Source: Candidatus Curtissbacteria bacterium RIFCSPHIGHO2_01_FULL_41_11 (GTDB lineage Bacteria > Patescibacteriota > Microgenomatia > Curtissbacterales > GWA2-41-24). Taken from it: a stretch of 18,160 nucleotides of DNA. Positions 14,652-18,160 of the stretch are shown piece after piece (the stretch's first letter is position 1; each line of letters begins with the position of its first letter). The stretch spans positions 1 through 18,160 of the forward strand of contig MFAZ01000005.1 in assembly GCA_001776335.1 (NCBI GenBank), given 5' to 3'. A program made the translations under genes and the position numbers. The notes beneath the pieces are model-generated. The model saw only the letters and a program-made list of their open reading frames with translations. It ran no database searches and had not been told where the DNA came from.

Positions 14652-14766
14652 CCGAGGACTAACAGTTCTCGGTTTTGACTAATTTTATGAATCACCAATG
14701 ATTAAATTACAAGCACCTCGGAAGTTTGATTCTCCTTTATTTCATCCGTGGATTAACAATCCGCGG
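14652..14766. repeat. Structured intergenic repeat, copy B
   Basis: It has the same plan as copy A after lexA. CCGAG (14652-14656) and CTCGG (14668-14672) are separated by 11 nt, as in copy A. CCTCGGAAG at 14716-14724 offers the competing distal pairing. After exactly 20 nt (also 20 in copy A) comes a 9-bp hairpin CCGTGGATT / AATCCGCGG (14746-14766). The last hairpin has a different stem sequence from copy A but still pairs, which suggests selection for structure. Confidence 0.6.
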
Positions 14767-14835
14767 CTTTCGTGAAGTCAAAATAAAATTCAGGCTTGTC
14801 TTGATTTTGACATAGTTTGATCTCTTTTATCTCAG

Positions 14836-14864
14836 TTGACAGAACTTGCGAGCTGGAGTATATA
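14836..14864 (+). promoter_or_regulatory. Promoter of small RNA copy 2
   Basis: TTGACA (14836-14841), 17 bp, then TATATA (14859-14864) with the run continuing to TATATT. The expected start is near 14871, again at the base of hairpin 1. Confidence 0.72.
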
Positions 14865-14870
14865 TATTGG

Positions 14871-14927
14871 TGCTTATCGCAAGATAGGCAACTTGAAGGG
14901 GCTTCTCGCAAGAGAGGCCTTTTCTTT
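14871..14927 (+). ncRNA. Candidate small RNA, copy 2 (two GCAA hairpins)
   Basis: Predicted length is about 57 nt. Hairpin 1 stem and loop, GCTTATC-GCAA-GATAGGC (14872-14889), are unchanged from copy 1. Hairpin 2 is GGCTTCTC-GCAA-GAGAGGCC (14900-14919), followed by TTTTCTTT. Relative to copy 1, two stem pairs changed on both sides (A-T to C-G, T-A to C-G) and one went to G-U, so pairing is kept. It ends 5 bp before the stop of the convergent gene 14933-15604. Confidence 0.7.
14900..14927 (+). terminator. Intrinsic terminator of small RNA copy 2
   Basis: An 8-bp stem (one G-U) with GCAA loop and TTTTCTTT tail on the plus strand. It is not a good terminator for the convergent minus-strand gene because no T run follows on that strand. 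Confidence 0.78.
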
Positions 14928-14932
14928 GGTCT

Positions 14933-15604
14933 TTAGAAATACCTAAAGGAGCTAACCATCTCTTCCAGTATTTTAGTATTTGCAGCTACATCTTCGTCTT
15001 TTGAAGCCTGTTGATAAGAAATTATCACCGGTTTATCGCTTGCAGAAATTAGATAGCTAATTTTGACAAGTCCCTTTTGTTCAAAATTCGCTCCGGTTGT
15101 CTCCGCTTCAATCCTTCTTGCCGATTTACCGTTCACTTCGACATTTTTAACTGAAATTACATTTTGAAAATCGTTGGGATTTTCGTAAAATTTTGTAGCT
15201 CCGAGCCATTCGTCAGTGTTTGTGACAATTATTCTTATTGTCGTTGTGAAATTTGAGGTGTCATACGGAAGCACAAAAGAATAAGGTGCAAAATAAGAAC
15301 ATTTCTGATCATCTGCTCCATAGGTTGTAAACCAGTCTTTGGGATAAGCTATTTCGAAGCTGTAGATTGTGTTTGCACAGAGTTTGACGTAGGAGGAGGT
15401 TATTACTGCAGTTTGTGTATCCGAAAAAGGTACAGGGGACTCGACCGGAGATTTAATAATTTTTTCTGTCGACTTCCCTTTTACTTTCGTAAGGTCGATT
15501 GAAGTTGAATTTTTCCCCAAAAAATAAAAGCTTGCAGCATATACCATTAAAAAAACAGCAACTGCCGCAAACTTTAGATTTTTTTTGAAATCTGCAAGGT
15601 TCAA
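14933..15604 (-). CDS. Membrane-anchored PsbP-like exported protein
   Basis: The 223-residue protein has one N-terminal membrane segment (about 12-30: FAAVAVFLMVYAASFYFLG) and no Cys lipobox, so it is probably a signal anchor with the rest outside the cell. A polar Lys/Ser/Pro linker follows, then a domain from about residue 75 starting YSFEIAYPKDWF, typical of the PsbP/Mog1-like fold, with IRIIVTNTDEWLG, GKSARRIEAETTG and a C-terminal helix ILEEMVSSFRYF. Such proteins are common in CPR genomes; their function is not known. The start is TTG (15602-15604), supported by AAAGGG about 8-13 nt upstream. The promoter has TTGACA at 15648-15653. Confidence 0.75.
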   Translation of the reverse strand: MNLADFKKNLKFAAVAVFLMVYAASFYFLGKNSTSIDLTKVKGKSTEKIIKSPVESPVPFSDTQTAVITSSYVKLCANTIYSFEIAYPKDWFTTYGADDQKCSYFAPYSFVLPYDTSNFTTTIRIIVTNTDEWLGATKFYENPNDFQNVISVKNVEVNGKSARRIEAETTGANFEQKGLVKISYLISASDKPVIISYQQASKDEDVAANTKILEEMVSSFRYF

Positions 15605-15625
15605 TATAATATCCCTTTAATTCAG

Positions 15626-15653
15626 GATATAAATCTTACCTGCCTTATGTCAA
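15626..15653 (-). promoter_or_regulatory. Promoter of the PsbP-like gene
   Basis: On the minus strand, TTGACA (15648-15653), a 16-bp spacer, TATATC (15626-15631). The leader is about 15 nt and contains AAAGGG, unlike the leaderless-type starts elsewhere. Confidence 0.5.
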
Positions 15654-15670
15654 TTGACGTAGTGTGCGAG

Positions 15671-15940
15671 TTAGGCTGCAGGTGCATTGTCGGGTGCATC
15701 TGTGCCCTCTGCTGGAGTTTCTTCTCCGCCAGCTTCTGGTTCAGATGAACCTGCGCCGCTACCTGTGTCTCCGCCTACGTCACCTCCAGCTTCGCCGGCA
15801 TCACCTGCCGGTTCTTCTGATCCACCCGCAGGAGCATCGCTGCCTCCCATGTCAGGAGCTTGTCCACCACTCTGATCGTCTTGTTGACCAGAATTTGTGT
15901 CATCACCTTGTCCCGTTGGGTTTGTGTCGTTTGGGTCCAT
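15671..15940 (-). CDS. Highly acidic, disordered 89-residue protein
   Basis: I recognise no family. The protein contains 13 Asp and 8 Glu and no Lys, Arg, His, Cys or aromatic residue. It is built almost only from Gly, Ala, Asp, Glu, Ser, Pro, Thr, Gln and Asn, so it must be unfolded alone and strongly negative. The gene is far richer in G+C than its neighbours. Expression is supported by AAAGGAGG ending about 7 nt before the ATG (the best Shine-Dalgarno in the window) and by a TTGACA/TAAAAT promoter. There is no signal peptide. It could be a cytoplasmic polyanion, a DNA mimic, a chaperone-like tail protein or a fast-evolving disordered linker; none is shown. Confidence 0.72.
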   Translation of the reverse strand: MDPNDTNPTGQGDDTNSGQQDDQSGGQAPDMGGSDAPAGGSEEPAGDAGEAGGDVGGDTGSGAGSSEPEAGGEETPAEGTDAPDNAPAA

Positions 15941-15961
15941 AGTATTTCCTCCTTTATGTGA

Positions 15962-15992
15962 ATTTTACCAAATTGAAGCTAGTCTTTGTCAA
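15962..15992 (-). promoter_or_regulatory. Promoter of the acidic-protein gene
   Basis: On the minus strand there is TTGACA (15987-15992) overlapping the stop codon of the upstream gene, a 19-bp spacer, and an extended -10 TGG-TAAAAT (15962-15967). The leader would be about 15 nt and carries AAAGGAGG. The long spacer is the weak point. Confidence 0.55.
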
Positions 15993-17026
15993 TTAGTAAA
16001 AAAATCTAGGACTTTTTGGGGTAGAGGCAATTTATCGATTTTGGTGGGTGGAAGGCTTTCGTATTTTTGCTGCAAATTGGTGAGTAAGAGGTTTTGCTGG
16101 GTTTTTATTTTTTCGAATTTCTGCAGGTTTCTTGTGATATCAAAAATTTTGGTTTTTTCTGCAAGCAGTGTATTTGCAAGCTTTTCGTTTTCTTTTTTGG
16201 CTATTATTAACTGCTGGTAAGCTTTTTCCAACTGAGTAGGCTCTTCCGGGTTTGTGCTGTCTTTTTGAGAGAGAATATTTAGTATTTTGTCGGAAACGTT
16301 TACAAGAAGTGTTACATAGGTAATTTGCGTGTCAAAATACGATTTGTAAAGTTCCGGTGGGGTGAGTTTGGAAAGACTTTTGAGAGATTCATCAGTTTGT
16401 GTTTTAACATCTTTATAATAGTTTATAATCTCATCTTTATTATTTTCCTTCCAGATTGTTTCGTCAGTTAAAACCGGTAGGTAAAAGCTGGGGCCGGAAG
16501 CATAAAGAACATCTCTTATAAAACTTTGCTCTGTGTAAATTTCCCCAAGGCTATTTTGCGTGTTACTAAAAAATGTAATGACGTCAGAGTTTGGACCGGA
16601 AAGATTTTCCGGCGGTATGGATGAGTTCAAAGTTAATTTTGTATTTTGAATATTTTTTTCCATTGACTCGAGCTTGGAGAGTGATCTTTCAAGATCGTCA
16701 AGCGAAATAAAAAAGCCTGATGCGGCAGCTGAGCTTTCTTTGAGTGAGTCTACAAGCTGAACTTTTGCGCCGGCCACCTGGAATGAAGACAAGATTTCGT
16801 CTATCGACTGGTTTTGGGAAGCCAAAATGTTACTGGTGTTTTGCAAATAGGCTGCCTGTTTTCTGATAGGAGCTTCTTTTTTACTTTCATAGTAGATAAT
16901 GCCAGAAGTGATTCCAACCATCATTAAAATCACAAATCCTGCAAAAAGAAGGATTTTGCCCAAAGGACCTGTATTGGTTTTTTTATCCAGGCTGTCAAGG
17001 TAGTGTCTATATGACTGAACTTGCAT
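15989..17026 (-). CDS. One-pass membrane protein with long helical extracytoplasmic region, function unknown
   Basis: From the ATG at 17024-17026 the protein has 345 residues. It has a short cytoplasmic N-terminus, one membrane segment (about 24-44: ILLFAGFVILMMVGITSGIIYY), then about 300 residues rich in Gln, Glu, Lys, Ser and Leu that look mainly helical (for example SLDDLERSLSKLESMEKNI and, near the end, QQLIIAKKENEKLANTLLAEK). The shape resembles sensory or coiled-coil stalk proteins but no signalling domain is seen. The frame is open to a TTG at 17125, which would overlap the rhomboid gene by 68 bp. I prefer the ATG, which leaves a 31-bp gap. It lies directly after the rhomboid gene, so it could be a substrate, but this is speculation. 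Confidence 0.7.
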   Translation of the reverse strand: MQVQSYRHYLDSLDKKTNTGPLGKILLFAGFVILMMVGITSGIIYYESKKEAPIRKQAAYLQNTSNILASQNQSIDEILSSFQVAGAKVQLVDSLKESSAAASGFFISLDDLERSLSKLESMEKNIQNTKLTLNSSIPPENLSGPNSDVITFFSNTQNSLGEIYTEQSFIRDVLYASGPSFYLPVLTDETIWKENNKDEIINYYKDVKTQTDESLKSLSKLTPPELYKSYFDTQITYVTLLVNVSDKILNILSQKDSTNPEEPTQLEKAYQQLIIAKKENEKLANTLLAEKTKIFDITRNLQKFEKIKTQQNLLLTNLQQKYESLPPTKIDKLPLPQKVLDFFTN

Positions 17027-17057
17027 CGCGATCTTTTTATCAATGATACGACAGGAC

Positions 17058-17711
17058 TCAATCGTTTGACCAGTTAAAAAATCTTGAGGTGACCAGTCCT
17101 GATAAGAAACCGCCGGTGTGGGCAATATAGGCTACGGTGCCTATTGAGGTTGTAGCTACGAAAATCGAAGCAACTCCATTAAAAGCCTGGGTAAGAAACC
17201 AATAGATGAGCATAAAGCTTGCAGGGACAGCGATTAGAAGTGGTAGTCCGAAGACAGGTACAATGGTGTCGACTTTGTTGTGTGGAAAGAAATGTGCATA
17301 AGCTCCAAGTACTCCTGCTATGGCTCCGGAGGCTCCCAGCATCGGCAGTGAAGAGTTGGGAATAAAAATGTATTGTGCAAGGCTTGCTGTAATCCCGCAG
17401 AAAAGATAAAAGAATAAATATTTAAAATGGCCAATTTTCGCTTCGACATTATCTCCGAATATCCACAAAAACCACATGTTGGAGAGGATGTGCAGGAAAC
17501 CGGCATGTAGAAAAAGAGACGATAAAAAAGGTGTAAGTGTAGCAGTGTCTGATAAGTCGATTAAATTGGGGGTGAGGGCGTATTTTTGAATTAGAAGATC
17601 AAGATTTGGCGTGGTCAGCTCCAGAAAAAAGATATAGAGGTTTGTCAAAATTAATGTCAAATTGACTATGGGGAATTTGCCGGAACTTTGAGTATCGCGC
17701 AGGGGAAACAT
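17058..17711 (-). CDS. Rhomboid-family intramembrane serine protease
   Basis: Rhomboids cleave membrane-spanning proteins inside the bilayer. The 217 residues contain about six hydrophobic segments and the expected motifs: the N-terminal PIVNLTLILTN, HAGFLHILSNMWFLWIFGDNVE (His74 and Asn78 of the oxyanion site), catalytic Ser128 in MLGASGAIAGVLGAY, and catalytic His198 in AHTGGFLSG. Both members of the Ser-His dyad are present, so it should be active. The length fits the simple six-helix bacterial form. The TAAAAT box 6 nt before the ATG suggests a leaderless mRNA. The one-pass membrane protein follows after about 31 bp. Confidence 0.95.
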   Translation of the reverse strand: MFPLRDTQSSGKFPIVNLTLILTNLYIFFLELTTPNLDLLIQKYALTPNLIDLSDTATLTPFLSSLFLHAGFLHILSNMWFLWIFGDNVEAKIGHFKYLFFYLFCGITASLAQYIFIPNSSLPMLGASGAIAGVLGAYAHFFPHNKVDTIVPVFGLPLLIAVPASFMLIYWFLTQAFNGVASIFVATTSIGTVAYIAHTGGFLSGLVTSRFFNWSND

Positions 17712-17717
17712 CGTTAT

Positions 17718-17723
17718 ATTTTA
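17718..17723 (-). promoter_or_regulatory. Candidate -10 box of the rhomboid gene, leaderless geometry
   Basis: TAAAAT on the minus strand ends 6 nt before the ATG (17709-17711). The -35 region is poor. The plus-strand gene at 17784 diverges from here. Confidence 0.45.
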
Positions 17724-17748
17724 CTACAATGAATCAGAATTATGCCTC

Positions 17749-17777
17749 TTGCATTTCGGGTTTTCTTCGGATATATT
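17749..17777 (+). promoter_or_regulatory. Promoter of the 17784 gene, leaderless geometry
   Basis: TTGCAT (17749-17754), a 17-bp spacer, TATATT (17772-17777), then exactly 6 nt to the ATG at 17784. This geometry is the main reason for choosing that ATG over one at 17742. Confidence 0.55.
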
Positions 17778-17783
17778 AAATAT

Positions 17784-18098
17784 ATGTCTTATGATACCCC
17801 GATCAACGAATCTGTTTCTGTTTGGGCTTTTTTCGACCCTTCGGCGGATACGACCCTTTCGACACATTCGATAAACTCAGTGCAAGCAGACTCAGGACAA
17901 GCTCGTATTTTCCCTATTGCGATCTCGTGGCGAAGGCGGCTGATCAAATTTCAAAAATTAATTTTTACAAATACTAAAAGGGTCGGCGGGGTGAAGCTTA
18001 TTGATCTGGTTTGCGCTTCGGAAAACAGTAACTTTGAGCTTGAATACAATAGCGATAATCACTTATGGAAATTGAAGAGAGTGATGCCAAGGGAATAA
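17784..18098 (+). CDS. Small unknown protein with an in-frame repeat insertion
   Basis: The 104-residue protein starts MSYDTPINESVSVWAFF and continues, after residue 41, with FPIAISWRRRLIKFQKLIF, KRVGGVKLIDLVCASENSNFELEYNSDNHLWKLKRV. The outer parts look like one compact small domain of a kind I recall as uncharacterised in CPR genomes; no function can be given. Residues about 18-41 (from DPSADTTL to SGQAR) are encoded by low-complexity repeat DNA (17834-17905) and look inserted without breaking the frame. A basic, Trp-containing middle (SWRRR) might bind nucleic acid, but this is weak. An upstream ATG at 17742 is possible but less likely. Confidence 0.7.
   Translation: MSYDTPINESVSVWAFFDPSADTTLSTHSINSVQADSGQARIFPIAISWRRRLIKFQKLIFTNTKRVGGVKLIDLVCASENSNFELEYNSDNHLWKLKRVMPRE
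17834..17905 (+). repeat. Repeat element inserted in frame in the 17784 gene
   Basis: CGACCCTT occurs at 17834-17841 and 17851-17858, and ACTCAG-NN-CAAGC occurs at 17875-17887 and 17890-17902. The piece reads like the TTCGACAAGCTCAGG-type repeats scattered in many bacterial genomes. Its length is compatible with an in-frame addition of about 24 codons, comparable in kind to Rickettsia palindromic elements inside genes. Confidence 0.55.
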
Positions 18099-18129
18099 TT
18101 GTTAAATTGCTATATTGCTAAATTGTTAA
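18098..18129. repeat. Period-8 tandem repeat, four units
   Basis: ATTGTTAA, ATTGCTAT, ATTGCTAA and ATTGTTAA follow each other without gaps, starting in the stop codon of the upstream gene. Only two variable positions occur. The following bases to 18160 contain no gene start I can support. Confidence 0.75.
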
Positions 18130-18160
18130 AAAACAATATAAGAAAGCTTGTATCTCGCAA

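Larger units (their letters stand above)
14451..14927 (+). repeat. Direct repeat carrying two small-RNA units, and contents of the 543-bp gap 14390-14932
   Basis: 14451-14574 aligns with 14804-14927 without a gap at a fixed offset of 353; by hand count 94 of 124 positions agree. Agreement is lowest (2 of 10) in the promoter spacer and highest in the -35 region and first hairpin. A shared box ATTTTGAC-NNN-GTTTGA-Y-CTCTTTT lies directly upstream of each -35 and may be a regulator or UP site. Between the copies lies structured repeat B. The gap contains no convincing protein gene. Confidence 0.85.

Noticed and set aside
14464..14682. A 72-codon plus-strand frame across small RNA copy 1
   Set aside because: It spans a promoter, two hairpins and a terminator, has no ribosome site, and is not kept in copy 2.
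14451..14927. CRISPR array or tRNA genes in the intergenic region
   Set aside because: There are only two units separated by about 230 bp with promoter structure, no regularly spaced short repeats, no cas genes nearby, and no cloverleaf pattern.
15664..15942. Long plus-strand frames opposite the acidic-protein gene
   Set aside because: They are byproducts of the skewed composition. The minus frame has the consensus Shine-Dalgarno and promoter, while the plus frames have neither and give implausible Leu/Arg/His-rich or Pro/Ser-rich chains.
17027..17125. TTG start at 17125 for the one-pass membrane protein
   Set aside because: It would overlap the conserved rhomboid C-terminus by 68 bp in another frame; the ATG at 17026 avoids this and leaves the membrane segment near the N-terminus.
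17807..17816. CGAATCTGTT in the 17784 gene as a LexA site
   Set aside because: It lies in coding sequence (Asn-Glu-Ser-Val codons), has no opposite arm, and is not near a -35/-10 pair in a suitable position.

Overview
The window looks like a piece of a reduced, AT-rich bacterial genome of the Patescibacteria/CPR type, possibly Microgenomates-like. This is inferred from small or domain-trimmed versions of core proteins (RsmI without its C-terminal domain, a short DNA polymerase III delta), tightly packed genes, interspersed palindromic and short tandem repeats, and several small unrecognised proteins. TGA is used as a stop (the 84-residue gene at 12637-12891 and the rhomboid gene), so the TGA-to-glycine code of Gracilibacteria/SR1 does not apply.

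Layout. 1-3056 is a DNA-damage block: uvrB (minus, cut by the left edge) and a small unknown gene lie divergent from lexA, with a long operator-like inverted repeat and two facing promoters between them. 3057-3239 holds a structured repeat (copy A) with a 20-bp palindrome nested in it. 3240-5120 (minus) has a DedA membrane protein followed directly by an unusual Nramp-family transporter. rsmI (plus) diverges from them across a TGACAAT repeat and converges with an ECF-type sigma factor that carries an extra C-terminal DNA-binding domain. 6728-11865 (minus) is a lower glycolysis/gluconeogenesis cluster, ppsA-eno-gpmI. 11957-14389 (minus) is a replication/repair run, xseA-xseB-small beta-barrel protein-holA.

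The most unusual stretch is 14390-14932. It has no convincing protein gene. It holds two copies, 353 bp apart, of an ungapped 124-bp unit. Each unit has a -35/-10 promoter, a predicted transcript of about 57 nt made of two GCAA-tetraloop hairpins, and a T tract. The copies differ most in the promoter spacer, and the terminator stem shows compensatory changes, so this looks like a duplicated small-RNA gene. Between the copies sits copy B of the structured repeat seen after lexA.

14933-17711 (minus) holds envelope-type genes: a membrane-anchored PsbP-like protein, a very acidic disordered protein with the best Shine-Dalgarno site in the window, a one-pass membrane protein and a rhomboid protease. 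The right end has a small plus-strand gene that appears to have taken up a short repeat in frame, then a period-8 tandem repeat.

Across the window several promoter-proximal genes have a -10 box ending exactly 6 nt before the ATG, which suggests leaderless mRNAs. Functional calls rest on motifs read by eye; no database or folding program was run.
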